Assembly (NCBI GenBank): GCA_964203235.1
Contig: CAXNLE010000001.1
Span: 682,001 to 746,000 of the forward strand
DNA: 64,000 bases
From: BACL27 sp964203235
GTDB lineage: Bacteria; Actinomycetota; Acidimicrobiia; Acidimicrobiales; Ilumatobacteraceae
Reading direction: 5' to 3'
The notes beneath the pieces are model-generated. The model saw only the letters and a program-made list of their open reading frames with translations. It ran no database searches and was not told the origin of the DNA. This document shows positions 1 through 9,031 of the stretch, piece after piece; position 1 is the first letter of the stretch; every line of letters begins with the position of its first letter. A program made the translations under genes and the position numbers.

Positions 1-72
1 ACAAAAGTTGAGAACGAAATTCTTTATCAGATGTATCGAGAGGCGCACCCGCGTGCGCGAATAAGCCGTTGA
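1..72 (+). CDS. 3' end of an unidentified upstream gene (partial)
   Basis: Frame 1 is open from the window edge and stops at TGA 70-72, giving 23 C-terminal residues rich in Arg. The stop overlaps the TTG start of the following HD gene (TTGA, 69-72), an arrangement typical of translationally coupled genes, which is the main reason to believe it. Too little is visible to name a family. Confidence 0.45.
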   Translation, partial: TKVENEILYQMYREAHPRARISR

Positions 73-524
73 AATATTTCAGGCATTTAGTTTCACGATT
101 TTTTGGCGCTATCTCTGGTGCGCAGCCGTCGCCTGAAGATTTAACAGAAGTTGAGTCGCTACTACTTGACGGTGAATTTCAACTTTGGCAAAGGTTGCCC
201 ATGATGGATCAACGTCACAGCATTGCGGTAATGCGTCGTTTTCTTAGTTTGCGTCCGAGCGCAACTCGGCCAGAAATACGCGCAGCGTTGTTGCACGACA
301 TCGGAAAGATTCAGTCAAATCTTGGTGTTGTCGGTCGTGTAGTTGCAACTTTGGTTGGGCGAAGAGGCGAGCGATTTGCCGCTTATCACGATCATGAGAA
401 AATTGGTAGTGAAATGTTGCGAAATATTGATAGTGATTCAGTCACAATTCAATTAGTTGCCGGTTCTGATCAATCAGATATTGCAGGCGCGTTGTCAGAG
501 TTGCGCGAGGCTGACAATACTTAA
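69..524 (+). CDS. HD-domain protein (putative metal-dependent phosphohydrolase)
   Basis: A 151-residue protein with a TTG start overlapping the previous stop. The HD doublet with following Gly-Lys (LLHDIGK, around residues 75-81) and a later His-rich stretch (AYHDHEK, around 105-111) are the usual metal ligands of HD phosphohydrolases. The protein is short, about the size of the HD core alone, with no transmembrane segment or fused GGDEF/RelA domain. Family members hydrolyse phosphoesters such as nucleotides; the substrate cannot be inferred here. It converges with trpS, 23 bp away, with no visible terminator hairpin. Confidence 0.75.
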   Translation: MKYFRHLVSRFFGAISGAQPSPEDLTEVESLLLDGEFQLWQRLPMMDQRHSIAVMRRFLSLRPSATRPEIRAALLHDIGKIQSNLGVVGRVVATLVGRRGERFAAYHDHEKIGSEMLRNIDSDSVTIQLVAGSDQSDIAGALSELREADNT

Positions 525-547
525 AAAGTTTTTATAGGTTGCGTTTC

Positions 548-1537
548 TTATTCGGCTGAGAGAAACCCAATTGCTTTTTGGGCACGGCTCAGAGTTTTGC
601 TGGCAACTTCTTTAGCACGAGCATTGCCCTTGTGAAGCAGACTCATTAATTCGCTTTGATCGTTTAGCAATTCGTAATAGCGGGCCTGTATTGGTTCAAG
701 CATCGCAATCACTGCTTGTGCGCTGGCTACTTTTAGGTCCCCGTATCTCGTATATGTCTCTGCTGCTTTTTGAGGTGTCGTGCCAGTTGCCGCTGCCAAA
801 ATTTCAAGAAGGTTTGACACACCAGGTTTTCGCTCGCGGTCAAAAACTACTTCGGTTTCGCTATCGGTTACTGCACGCTTGAATTTCTTTTCAATTTTTG
901 CTGGATCGTCTAGTAAATAGATCACGCCTGTATCTTCTTCGCCCGACTTAGACATCTTTGATGTCGGGTTAAGTAAATCCATAACTCGTGCGCCACTTGG
1001 TGGTGTAATAGATTTTGGAATCACAAAAGTTTCACCAAAGCGATGGTTGAACCTCGTTGCGATATCGCGAGTGATTTCAATGTGCTGACGTTGATCATCC
1101 CCGACAGGCACTTCGTTTGCGTCGTATAGCAAAATGTCTGCGGCTTGTAGCGCTGGGTATGTGAATAATCCCGCTGAAACGAATTCGGCCTCGCGCTTGG
1201 CTGACTTGTCTTTGAACTGCGTCATTCTGCTCAGCTCGCCGAATGAGACAGTGCACTCCATGATCCATCCGAGCTGGCTATGTTCTGGCACATGACTTTG
1301 AACGAACACAGTGGCAACATCTGGGTCGAGTCCGACTGCGAATAAAACCGCTGCGAGTTGCAGAGTATTTCTGCCAATTACGCCAGGTTCTTCGGTGACC
1401 GTGAGGGCGTGCAAATCGACTATCCCATGAAACACATCGGCCTTATGTTGGCCTGAAACCCAGTTTCTAAGAGCGCCCAAATAGTTGCCAAGATGCACCT
1501 CGCCAGTGGGCTGGATACATGAAAGCACTCTCGTCAC
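548..1537 (-). CDS. trpS: Tryptophan-tRNA ligase
   Basis: Class I aminoacyl-tRNA synthetase that charges tRNA-Trp in the cytoplasm. The HIGH-type motif is PTGEVHLGNYLG at residues 10-21 and the KMSKS loop is at residues 194-198. Length 329 matches the usual 330-340 of bacterial TrpRS. The GTG start at 1537 is supported by a TAGAAT -10 box ending exactly 6 bases upstream, so the mRNA is probably leaderless. No T-box or trp leader fits in the 50-bp gap to the divergent scpA. Confidence 0.97.
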   Translation of the reverse strand: MTRVLSCIQPTGEVHLGNYLGALRNWVSGQHKADVFHGIVDLHALTVTEEPGVIGRNTLQLAAVLFAVGLDPDVATVFVQSHVPEHSQLGWIMECTVSFGELSRMTQFKDKSAKREAEFVSAGLFTYPALQAADILLYDANEVPVGDDQRQHIEITRDIATRFNHRFGETFVIPKSITPPSGARVMDLLNPTSKMSKSGEEDTGVIYLLDDPAKIEKKFKRAVTDSETEVVFDRERKPGVSNLLEILAAATGTTPQKAAETYTRYGDLKVASAQAVIAMLEPIQARYYELLNDQSELMSLLHKGNARAKEVASKTLSRAQKAIGFLSAE

Positions 1538-1543
1538 ACAAGA

Positions 1544-1549
1544 ATTCTA
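1544..1549 (-). promoter_or_regulatory. -10 box of leaderless trpS promoter
   Basis: TAGAAT on the minus strand, then 6 bases, then the GTG start codon. No clear -35 element. Confidence 0.6.
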
Positions 1550-1590
1550 GTAGTCGCCAATGAATGGGCAGGGGAGGTATTCTCGCAGTG

Positions 1591-2358
1591 ATGAAATACG
1601 CAGTTTCGACCCCGACCTTTGATGGGCCCTTTGACTTATTGCTGCACCTGATTCTGCGCGAAGAAGTGGATATTCACGAGATTTCGCTTTCAAATATCGT
1701 CACCGCTTATCTTGAAGAAGTTTCGAAGATGCCAACTGTCGATTTGGATCTGGCGACTGAGTTTTTATTGATTGCCGCAACGTTGATTGAGTTGAAGACG
1801 CGCCGTTTGTTGCCTGGCAAAGACGACGGCGATTTAGATGAAGAGCTTGCGTTATGGGAAGAACGAGATCTGTTGTTGGCACGTTTATTAGATTGCAAAA
1901 CTTTTAAAGATGTCGCTTCGGTGTTTAGTGATTTAGTAAGTCGAGCCGATTTAAGTTTTCCGCGGATGGCTGGCCCTGAAGAACGCTTTGCATCATTAAT
2001 GCCGGATCTTTTAGAAGGTGTTAGCCCCTTACGATTGCAACGCGCTTATTTGCGTGCGGCTGCGCAAAAACCACCAAAGGTAATTGGTTTAGAGCATGTG
2101 GCACCAATTCGGGCGAGTGTCGCTGAAGCATTGGTCACGGTGTCAGATCAACTACGAGTTGATGGCCGTTCGACATTTCGAAAACTTGTTGCAGGTATCG
2201 CGGACCGAATAGAAATAGTCGTGCGGTTTCTTGCGATTCTTGAGTTGTTCAAACAAGGACGTGTCGATCTTGGACAAGTAGAGCGTTTCGGTGAGATTGA
2301 AGTGATTTGGCTTGGCATCGAACAAGACGGTGTTGTAACAGACAACTATGAAGGATGA
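1591..2358 (+). CDS. scpA: Segregation and condensation protein A (kleisin)
   Basis: ScpA bridges the SMC heads and, with ScpB, forms the bacterial condensin that compacts and segregates the chromosome. The N-terminus carries the diagnostic kleisin pattern FDGPFDLLLHLI, followed by helical SMC-binding segments and a C-terminal winged-helix region. Starts possible in this frame: ATG 1564, GTG 1588, ATG 1591. ATG 1591 is chosen because TATTCT (1578-1583) lies 7 bases upstream and because homologues begin just before FDGPFDLL; a GGGGAGG at 1571-1577 would instead favour GTG 1588. The next gene is scpB, 9 bp downstream, as in most bacteria. Confidence 0.95.
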   Translation: MKYAVSTPTFDGPFDLLLHLILREEVDIHEISLSNIVTAYLEEVSKMPTVDLDLATEFLLIAATLIELKTRRLLPGKDDGDLDEELALWEERDLLLARLLDCKTFKDVASVFSDLVSRADLSFPRMAGPEERFASLMPDLLEGVSPLRLQRAYLRAAAQKPPKVIGLEHVAPIRASVAEALVTVSDQLRVDGRSTFRKLVAGIADRIEIVVRFLAILELFKQGRVDLGQVERFGEIEVIWLGIEQDGVVTDNYEG

Positions 2359-2367
2359 TTTCGAATA

Positions 2368-2976
2368 ATGACTGACAGTGAAAGCACTTTGGACCCAGAA
2401 ATTGTTCGTGCCCTTGAGGCGATACTTCTCGTGGCAATGGAGCCTGTCGCCCCAGCGCTACTTGCGCAGTTACTTGAGATTTCACAAACTTTGGTTGAAG
2501 AACTTTGCGAGCGACTTGCTACAACTTACGAAGCCGCAGGTCACGGTTTTCAACTCGTCAAAGTTGCTGGCGGTTTTCGTTTTCAATCGCACCCAGATTT
2601 AGCACCCTATGTTGAGCGGTTCGTACTTGATGGTCAACAATCTCGTGTCTCGTCGGCAGCGCTTGAGACACTGGCGATCATTGCTTACAAACAACCATTA
2701 TCGCGTTCACAGATTGCTGCGATTCGTGGCGTAGACCCAGAAGCAGTAATGCGCACGTTGCAAGCGCGGGGTTACATCACCGAAGTTGAGCGCGACGATG
2801 GTCCAGGCCAAGCAGTGATGTTTGGTACGACACCTTTATTTTTAGAGCGACTCGGTATCGCATCTATTGACCATTTGCCATCAATCGCTGATTTTATTCC
2901 TGATGCAAGTGTTGTTGAAGCACTTGAACAAGGTTTGCGCATCACACCCGATGAAGTGACTGCGCCAGAAGCCTAG
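2368..2976 (+). CDS. scpB: Segregation and condensation protein B
   Basis: Partner of ScpA in the SMC condensin complex. It consists of two winged-helix domains; the second contains the conserved ALETLAIIAYKQP and SQIAAIRGV motifs (around residues 97-122), which are highly diagnostic for ScpB. Length 202 is typical. The ATG start lies in an operon immediately after scpA with an AAGGAT Shine-Dalgarno-like sequence upstream; rluB follows 4 bp after the stop. Confidence 0.96.
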   Translation: MTDSESTLDPEIVRALEAILLVAMEPVAPALLAQLLEISQTLVEELCERLATTYEAAGHGFQLVKVAGGFRFQSHPDLAPYVERFVLDGQQSRVSSAALETLAIIAYKQPLSRSQIAAIRGVDPEAVMRTLQARGYITEVERDDGPGQAVMFGTTPLFLERLGIASIDHLPSIADFIPDASVVEALEQGLRITPDEVTAPEA

Positions 2977-2980
2977 AGAC

Positions 2981-3730
2981 GTGGCACGCGACGAATCTAG
3001 TGAATTCGAAAATAACGATGGCGAGCGACTGCAAAAAGTTTTGGCGAAGACCGGTTGGGGTTCGCGAAGAGAATGCGAAATCTTGATTGACGAAGGGCGA
3101 GTGCGTGTCAATGGTGAGGTCGCAATTCTCGGTCGGCGCGTTGATGTCGAAAACGATTCGGTCGAAGTTGATGGCATCACAATCGGCGTCTCTCCTGGTC
3201 TCGTTTATTATTTGTTGAATAAGCCGGTCGATGTAATCACAACCGCTAAAGATACGCACGGTCGAGCCACGGTGATTGAACTGGTGCCGCTTGAACCTCG
3301 GGTGTTTCCAGTTGGTCGACTTGATGCTGAAACTGAAGGCTTAATTTTGATGACCAACGATGGAGATCTCGGGCATCGATTGACGCATCCTAGTTTCGGA
3401 ATAGAAAAAGAATATTTGGCTCATGTGCGATCATCACAAAACGGTGTGAGCGAATCCGCGCTGAAAAAACTTCGCGACGGGGTAGAACTTGATGACGGGT
3501 TTACTGAGCCTGCACAAGTTGGGCAACTTCAACCCGGTGTTTTGCGAATCATCATTCATGAAGGACGCAATCGACAAATTCGGCGGATGTGTGAGGTTGT
3601 AGGTCACCCTGTAGAGCGACTCGTGCGTGTGCGTATCGGCCCGTTGATTGATCGCACGTTGGCGCCCGGTTCGTGGCGTGCATTATCTACAGCAGAAGTT
3701 GTTTCATTAAATCAAGCAACAGCAAACTGA
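2981..3730 (+). CDS. rluB: Pseudouridine synthase of the RluB/RsuA family
   Basis: Isomerises uridine in ribosomal RNA (probably 23S). An N-terminal S4 RNA-binding domain (RLQKVLAKTGWGSRRECE, about residues 16-33, with RVRVNGE after it) is followed by the catalytic domain with GRLDAETEGLILMTNDGDL; the Asp of GRLD is the catalytic nucleophile. The late EGRNRQIRRM motif is also present. Length 249 is normal for actinobacterial RluB. GTG start. The scpA-scpB-rluB order is a widely conserved arrangement. The exact target uridine cannot be told from sequence alone. Confidence 0.93.
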   Translation: MARDESSEFENNDGERLQKVLAKTGWGSRRECEILIDEGRVRVNGEVAILGRRVDVENDSVEVDGITIGVSPGLVYYLLNKPVDVITTAKDTHGRATVIELVPLEPRVFPVGRLDAETEGLILMTNDGDLGHRLTHPSFGIEKEYLAHVRSSQNGVSESALKKLRDGVELDDGFTEPAQVGQLQPGVLRIIIHEGRNRQIRRMCEVVGHPVERLVRVRIGPLIDRTLAPGSWRALSTAEVVSLNQATAN

Positions 3731-3738
3731 CACACGGG

Positions 3739-3744
3739 TAGAAT
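3739..3744 (+). promoter_or_regulatory. -10 box of leaderless tyrA promoter
   Basis: TAGAAT followed by 6 bases and GTG 3751. This suggests that tyrA-aroA can be transcribed separately from scpA-scpB-rluB. Confidence 0.55.
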
Positions 3745-3750
3745 TTTGAA

Positions 3751-4812
3751 GTGGTTATGCGTCGCGCCAATGTGATGGGTCTCGGATTAATCGGTGGATC
3801 GTTAGCTTTAGCTCTAAAGAAGAACGGCTTTCAGGTTTCAGGTAGTGACGAAAATATTGAGACTTCAAAATCGGCGCTGGAGCGCGAAATTATTAGTGCC
3901 ATCGGTGTTGATCCGCTTGCAGAAATTAGTTTTGTCGCTACACCAGTGTCGTCGATACCAATGCAGGCTGCTATCGCTTTGGCGCAGACTAAGGGCATAG
4001 TCAGCGATGTTGGTGGGGTAAAAGCCTCAGTTGTTGATGCGGTTCGTGACCCAAGATTTGTCGGCGGGCACCCGATGGCCGGTAGCGAACTCGCAGGGCT
4101 TGACGGAGCAGATGAAACTTTATTCGAAGGCGCTGTTTGGGTGTTGACACCTTCAGTTGAGTCTTCAGATGAAACTTTTGAAAAATTGGCGAAAGTGATT
4201 ACTTCACTTGGCGCCGAAATTGTCGTGCTTGAAGCGCAACGGCACGATCGACTGGTCGCCGTGGTCAGTCATTTGCCGCATTTGACTGCGGCAACTTTAA
4301 TGGGTCTTGCTCATGTAACTGCCGAAGAACATGTCGCAGTGTTGCGACTCGCTGCAGGAGGCTTTCGTGACATGACTCGCGTTACATCTGGTCAACCACA
4401 AATTTGGATTGATATTTGTCGCGAAAACCGCGATGCAATCTTGGATGCTTTGGACGGAATGATTTCTGGTTTGACTGAGATGCGAAGAATTGTTGACAAG
4501 CAAGATAACGAGCAGTTATTAGTGCGCCTGCAGACTGCTCGTTCAGCGCGAGCGAATTTGCCGGGTCGTGTCCATGAACTTTTAGATGTGTGCGAAGTGC
4601 GTGTGCCTATCCCTGACCGGGCTGGTTCTGCTGCCGAGATATTTACTCTCGCTGCTGATCTTGGCGTGAACATCGCCAACTTCGAAGTGTCGCACTCAGT
4701 CGAGGGTGATCGTGGAATTCTTGTTTTGATTATCGATCAGGCGAGTGCCGAAATGTTTCGTGGCGGTTTGATGGCTCGAAAGTTTCGCCCAACAGTTCAA
4801 GCGGTTTCATGA
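3751..4812 (+). CDS. tyrA: Prephenate dehydrogenase with C-terminal ACT domain
   Basis: Catalyses oxidative decarboxylation of prephenate in tyrosine synthesis. The Rossmann motif GLGLIGGSLALALKKNG is close to the N-terminus (about residues 10-26), the substrate-binding HPMAGSELAG stretch lies around residue 108, and the last about 70 residues form an ACT domain (VRVPIPDRAGSAAEIF), the usual site of tyrosine feedback inhibition. GTG 3751 is preferred over ATG 3757 because of the TAGAAT box 6 bases upstream. The stop overlaps the aroA start (ATGA, 4809-4812), so the two aromatic genes are translationally coupled. Confidence 0.94.
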   Translation: MVMRRANVMGLGLIGGSLALALKKNGFQVSGSDENIETSKSALEREIISAIGVDPLAEISFVATPVSSIPMQAAIALAQTKGIVSDVGGVKASVVDAVRDPRFVGGHPMAGSELAGLDGADETLFEGAVWVLTPSVESSDETFEKLAKVITSLGAEIVVLEAQRHDRLVAVVSHLPHLTAATLMGLAHVTAEEHVAVLRLAAGGFRDMTRVTSGQPQIWIDICRENRDAILDALDGMISGLTEMRRIVDKQDNEQLLVRLQTARSARANLPGRVHELLDVCEVRVPIPDRAGSAAEIFTLAADLGVNIANFEVSHSVEGDRGILVLIIDQASAEMFRGGLMARKFRPTVQAVS

Positions 4813-6053
4813 CCGAAACTGGTCGCGAGCGATTAGTAAAAGTCCCTGGATCAAAGTCAATTGCTAACCGCGCATTAATTTGTGCAGCGTTAGCAAATTC
4901 GAGTTCTACGATTACGAACTGTGCGCCTGGTGACGACACTCAGGCGATGCTTGAGGCGCTTGAAACTCTGGGTGTCGAAACTCGCCAAGATGGTACGACT
5001 GTCAGAGTAAATAGCCAAATAAATCTTGAAGATACGCAGCCGCTAGAATTGCAAACTCGACTCGCCGGTACGACCTCTCGTTTTTTGACTGCGCTGTGTG
5101 CGTTACGTGCCGGTCAAACAACTATTGACGGCTACGCACCATTAAGAAAGCGCCCAATGACTGGTTTACATGATGCACTTTCGTCACTTGGTGCATCGGT
5201 GAAAAGTTTAGATATCGCCGGTCATCTGCCAGTCGCTGTGCAGCGCGGCGGTGCGTGGCAGGCTCGCATCGCAATTGACTCAACAACATCGAGTCAGTTC
5301 ACGAGTGCGTTGATGATGATCGCGCCGTACTTGCCAAACGGTCTAGAAATTGAACTGCGTGGCGAGGTGATTTCGCGTGGTTATTTAGATATGACCGTTG
5401 CTGTTATGCGAGCGTTTGGGGCTCAAACCGAGATAGCCGGAAACGTAATTTGGGTTAGCCCAGGTGTGTATCAGGGTGGTGATTTCGCTGTCGAGCCTGA
5501 CGCTTCATCGGCGTCTTATCCGAGCGCAGTTGCCGCAATAACTGGTTGCCGAGTGACGATCGCTGGGTTGAGTCGAAACAGTTTGCAACGCGATGTTGAA
5601 TTCTTTGATGTGCTTTCACAAATGGGCTGTGACGTTCGCCAACATCCAGATGGCATTTCGATCACTCGTGACCAGGCTCAGCTATTGCGAGGCGTAAACG
5701 TAGATATGTCGCAGATCAGCGATTGTGTGCCGACACTTGCGGTGGTTGCGCTCTTCGCTGATTCACCGACCACGATTTCTGGTGTCGGTTTTATTCGCGC
5801 TAAAGAAAGCGATCGAATTGGCGACTTGGCTTTAGAACTACGAAAACTTGGTGCACAAATTAATGAACATGCTGACGGCTTTACTGTGACGCCTGTTGCA
5901 CTGCATGGTGCGAGTTTGGCGACGCACGAAGATCATCGTTTGGCAATGGCTTTCGCGATTGCAAAGTTAAGAGTTGATGGCATCGAGGTTACGAACCCTG
6001 AGGTCGTCTCAAAGAGTTGGCCAGATTATTTCAACGATTTTGACAATTTTTAA
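4809..6053 (+). CDS. aroA: 3-phosphoshikimate 1-carboxyvinyltransferase (EPSP synthase)
   Basis: Condenses shikimate-3-phosphate and PEP in the shikimate pathway. Visible landmarks are the N-terminal PGSKSIANRALICAAL, LAGTTSRFLTAL, the phosphate-binding PLRKRPM and, near the C-terminus, RAKESDRIGDLA and HEDHRLAMAFA. Length 414 is normal. The start ATG overlaps the tyrA stop. In related genomes cytidylate kinase (cmk) commonly follows aroA; here it does not. No terminator hairpin is visible after the stop, only AT-rich sequence. Confidence 0.96.
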   Translation: MTETGRERLVKVPGSKSIANRALICAALANSSSTITNCAPGDDTQAMLEALETLGVETRQDGTTVRVNSQINLEDTQPLELQTRLAGTTSRFLTALCALRAGQTTIDGYAPLRKRPMTGLHDALSSLGASVKSLDIAGHLPVAVQRGGAWQARIAIDSTTSSQFTSALMMIAPYLPNGLEIELRGEVISRGYLDMTVAVMRAFGAQTEIAGNVIWVSPGVYQGGDFAVEPDASSASYPSAVAAITGCRVTIAGLSRNSLQRDVEFFDVLSQMGCDVRQHPDGISITRDQAQLLRGVNVDMSQISDCVPTLAVVALFADSPTTISGVGFIRAKESDRIGDLALELRKLGAQINEHADGFTVTPVALHGASLATHEDHRLAMAFAIAKLRVDGIEVTNPEVVSKSWPDYFNDFDNF

Positions 6054-6095
6054 ATAAATTAAAACAAAGAATCGTAGTGCGGTACAAAAATGTTC

Positions 6096-6101
6096 TATAA
6101 T
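6096..6101 (+). promoter_or_regulatory. -10 box upstream of phosphoribosyltransferase gene
   Basis: Perfect TATAAT, 29 bases before the TTG start; the start itself is set by a strong Shine-Dalgarno AAAGGAG at 6117-6123, 7 bases upstream. This is one of the few genes here that begins a transcript and clearly has a leader. Confidence 0.5.
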
Positions 6102-6130
6102 TTGGGTTCGTCGTCCAAAGGAGTGCTGGT

Positions 6131-6628
6131 TTGACATCTGAGCGTGAAATTATGACGTGGGAGTCGTTCGGTGTTGCAAGTCGTGAACTCGCAATCAAGG
6201 TTGCTAGTGATGGATACGAGCCAGATATTATTTTGGCGATTGCTCGAGGTGGATTAATGGCTGCAGGGGCGCTTGGCTATGCGTTGTCAGTAAAAAACAC
6301 GTACACGCTGAATGTTGAGTTCTATACAGGTGTCGACGAGCGCTTGCCGATTCCGATTGTGTTGCCGCCGGTTCCAAATCTGGTTGACCTCAAAGACTCG
6401 CGAATTTTGATTGTTGATGATGTCGCCGATACGGGTCACACGCTTAAGTTGGTCAACGATTTCTGTCATGGGCAAGTTTTAGAATCCCGCATTGCTGTTC
6501 TTTACGAAAAGCCAGCGTCAATCGTTAAATGTGAATATGTTTGGAAGATGACAGATCAGTGGATCAACTTTCCGTGGAGCGACCAGGAGCCTGTAGCGAA
6601 GCGCAAATTTAACGTCCGCGACGCTTGA
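6131..6628 (+). CDS. Phosphoribosyltransferase (type I PRTase fold)
   Basis: A 165-residue PRTase. The PRPP-binding loop RILIVDDVADTGHTL (about residues 95-109) is canonical, and the early IARGGLMAAGALGYAL segment supplies the pyrophosphate loop. A C-terminal aromatic W-x-x-F-P-W patch (about residues 142-147) resembles xanthine-guanine/hypoxanthine PRTases of the Gpt-like and COG2236 groups. It probably salvages a purine base by transfer to PRPP, but base specificity is not readable. TTG start supported by AAAGGAG. It converges on the FAD oxidoreductase gene 23 bp away. Confidence 0.85.
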   Translation: MTSEREIMTWESFGVASRELAIKVASDGYEPDIILAIARGGLMAAGALGYALSVKNTYTLNVEFYTGVDERLPIPIVLPPVPNLVDLKDSRILIVDDVADTGHTLKLVNDFCHGQVLESRIAVLYEKPASIVKCEYVWKMTDQWINFPWSDQEPVAKRKFNVRDA

Positions 6629-6651
6629 TTCGTGATGTTAAAAGCGCAGTA

Positions 6652-8217
6652 TTAACCGTTCAAAATAGTTTGAGCGGCGTTTTTGCCGCTCGCTCCCCAA
6701 ACGCCCGCACCCGGAAACGTCGCAGCCCCAGTTAAATACAATCCCTTAATCGGTGTCGTATAGCGAGTTAGTTCAGGTTGAGAATTTAATAATGCTGCGA
6801 GTGGGCCACCAGAGAAACTTGTTGCATGTCCCTTTGGTAAAAAGAATTCGGTTTCGTAACTCGCAGGTGTCATACATCGCCAGTTGGCAATTGACTCGAT
6901 GAAACCGGGTTCAACAAGTTCGGCGTATTTGTTTAGCCAACGTTCGGGCTCGGTATTTGTTTGCCAACCACCGTTAAAAGAAAACGGAGTAAATAATGCT
7001 TCAAGACTAAATACTTCGTCGCGCCCATTGCTCATGCTCGGGTCGAGCACCGAGGGTAAGTTGACGAGCATCGCAGGACGCTCAAGTATTTCGCCACGAC
7101 TGATCATCTCAAATCCACGATGCAAATCTTGTGTAGTTGGGCTGACAACCATTGTTGCGCTGAGCGGGTCGACACCAAGATTGCTCATCAATTGTTGGTC
7201 GATATTGCGATAAGTCGGACGCGAAGTTATACGAGCATCAATTTTAGATTCGTAACCTTCATAGTGAGGCGTAGCGCGCCATTTCTCGACGAGAGTTTTG
7301 GCGCTCGCTGGCGGGTTTTTTAACCACTTCAAAAAAGTATCGTGGGGGTTACACGCCGAAACTACGATCGGCGCGCAGATTTCTGTGCCGTCAGTTAGTT
7401 GTACTCCGCGGACTTTTGATTGTTCACAAAGAATCCCAGACACACGTGTGTTGGTCATGACAACACCAGAGTTTGATTCAATGCTGCGTCGCAATGAAAT
7501 TGGCACCATGCCACTTCCGCCAACAGGTCTGCCAACTTTCGCCACATGGCGCATCGCATATGTCAGAGCGCCGAGTCCGGTGCCAGGTGTGTGCGGTGAT
7601 ACGCCCCACACTGTCGGACCGATCGCCAGTGCGGGCCCAATCAATAGTTCTGATTTGAAGTAACGCCGCAACACTTGTGATGCGGACAATTTGCTCCAAC
7701 GCAACATTGTTGTCACGCCTATGCCACGACGCGCGAGAACTTTTCTGATCAGCGAACTTCGAGATGGAATTTGACTGGCTGCTTCAAGAATCAACTCGAC
7801 GACTGGCATCGAGTCTTTGGCATATGCCCGATATCCATCAACTTCTTCAGGAAAGAATTGTTTAATTACTTCAATAGTTCGATTCAAATCATTGAAGTGT
7901 GGCCAGATACGACGGTCATCCCACGAAGTAGACAACTGAGTTGGGTCAGCATCGAGATATATTAATCCGTGATTCGCCAAATCTAAATCTTGCATCACGC
8001 CAGTCGTGCGAAAAGTCAAATGATCGCAATTACAAATATTTACAGTGACGCCGTCGTACTGTTCGCTCGAGGCTGTGCCACCAACTTCTGATCTGGCTTC
8101 AATCACGACTACACGCTGACCAGCTTTGGCGAGGTACGCGGCACAGACTAAGCCGTTGTGACCTCCGCCGATAATGATCGCGTCGAATTCTTGAGAAGTC
8201 TGTTCAATAATTGCCAC
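6652..8217 (-). CDS. FAD-dependent oxidoreductase, phytoene-desaturase-like
   Basis: A 521-residue flavoprotein. The N-terminal dinucleotide-binding motif IIGGGHNGLVCAAYLAKAG and the VVVIEARSEVGGTA extension are the signature of the CrtI/phytoene desaturase and amine-oxidase clan; the C-terminal GLYLTGAATFPGAGVWGASG is the second FAD contact, typical of the NAD(P)/FAD oxidoreductases related to CrtI and PYROXD2. No carotenoid genes lie nearby, so carotenoid desaturation should not be assumed. Divergent from the creatininase-like gene with only 32 bp between them. Confidence 0.85.
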   Translation of the reverse strand: MAIIEQTSQEFDAIIIGGGHNGLVCAAYLAKAGQRVVVIEARSEVGGTASSEQYDGVTVNICNCDHLTFRTTGVMQDLDLANHGLIYLDADPTQLSTSWDDRRIWPHFNDLNRTIEVIKQFFPEEVDGYRAYAKDSMPVVELILEAASQIPSRSSLIRKVLARRGIGVTTMLRWSKLSASQVLRRYFKSELLIGPALAIGPTVWGVSPHTPGTGLGALTYAMRHVAKVGRPVGGSGMVPISLRRSIESNSGVVMTNTRVSGILCEQSKVRGVQLTDGTEICAPIVVSACNPHDTFLKWLKNPPASAKTLVEKWRATPHYEGYESKIDARITSRPTYRNIDQQLMSNLGVDPLSATMVVSPTTQDLHRGFEMISRGEILERPAMLVNLPSVLDPSMSNGRDEVFSLEALFTPFSFNGGWQTNTEPERWLNKYAELVEPGFIESIANWRCMTPASYETEFFLPKGHATSFSGGPLAALLNSQPELTRYTTPIKGLYLTGAATFPGAGVWGASGKNAAQTILNG

Positions 8218-8237
8218 ATCCTATAATGGCACTTCGG

Positions 8238-8243
8238 TAGGGT
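8238..8243 (+). promoter_or_regulatory. -10 box of leaderless creatininase-like gene
   Basis: TAGGGT, 6 bases, ATG 8250. A better TATAAT exists at 8222-8227 and would give a short leader, so the start point is ambiguous. Confidence 0.4.
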
Positions 8244-8249
8244 TGATGC

Positions 8250-9029
8250 ATGTTTAAATCTGTTCGCAGACTTGGTGACCTTCGTGGGCCAGATGTTGCC
8301 AGCAAAATAACGGCTCGGTCAATTTTCGTTCAACCGCTTGGTGCAATTGAGCAGCACGGGCCGCACTTGCCGTTTAATACTGATGACATTATTGCGACAG
8401 CGGTGGCAGAAGCGGCTGTCGGCGAAGTGGGCGAGCAACTTGACGTTTGGTTGTTGCCAACTCTTTCGTATACAAAGTCAAATGAACACGCTTGGGCCGC
8501 TGGCACGATCTGGTTGTCAGCAACGACGATGCTCAGTGTGTTGGACGATATCGGTCGATGTATTTCAAAGACGAACGCTCGCAAGCTTGTGTTTCTAAAT
8601 GGGCACGGTGGAAACTCAGCGTTGTTAAATGTCGTCAATCGTGAGTTGCGTTTAAGTTATGGATTACAGACCTTTACCGCGCATCCATCAATGCCACCCG
8701 ACCAAGGCGGGGAGTCAGCGGCAAGCGAACTCGGTATGGGAATTCACGGTGGAACAGATGAGACATCGGTGATGTTGCACTTGCGACCAGATCTTGTTGA
8801 TATGTCTAAGGCCGTTCGTCGCGTGCCAGAGAATATGGCTTTGAACAAGCATGTACGTTTTGGAGGTTCGGTTAGTTTCGGGTGGTTGTCGAATGACTTC
8901 TTCGCAGAGGGGCACATTGGTGACCCGACTCACGCAACTGCCGAACTTGGTGCTCAAATTTTCGCTTCTGCAGTTAAGAACTTCAGTGAAGCGCTCGGCG
9001 AAATCTCAACTTTCAACTTCGGCAAATAA
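8250..9029 (+). CDS. Creatininase-family amidohydrolase
   Basis: A 259-residue metal-dependent amidohydrolase of the creatininase fold. Metal-binding motifs are in order: LGAIEQHGPHLPFNTD (about residues 31-46), NGHGGN (about 116-121) and HGGTDETS (about 167-174). The family includes creatininase, the FAPy deformylase ArfB, and MftE, the mycofactocin peptidase. No mycofactocin precursor or radical SAM partner is present, so MftE is not supported. Together with the PRTase and the cytosine-deaminase-like hydrolase nearby, a nucleobase or riboflavin-type substrate is possible, but this is inference. It stops 2 bp from the convergent membrane-protein gene. Confidence 0.82.
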   Translation: MFKSVRRLGDLRGPDVASKITARSIFVQPLGAIEQHGPHLPFNTDDIIATAVAEAAVGEVGEQLDVWLLPTLSYTKSNEHAWAAGTIWLSATTMLSVLDDIGRCISKTNARKLVFLNGHGGNSALLNVVNRELRLSYGLQTFTAHPSMPPDQGGESAASELGMGIHGGTDETSVMLHLRPDLVDMSKAVRRVPENMALNKHVRFGGSVSFGWLSNDFFAEGHIGDPTHATAELGAQIFASAVKNFSEALGEISTFNFGK

Positions 9030-9031
9030 AG

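Noticed and set aside
6652..8217. Carotenoid biosynthesis locus
   Set aside because: The enzyme is CrtI-like, but no crtB, crtE or other carotenoid gene is nearby.
8250..9029. Mycofactocin peptidase MftE
   Set aside because: The creatininase fold fits, but no mftA, mftC or other mycofactocin gene is present nearby.
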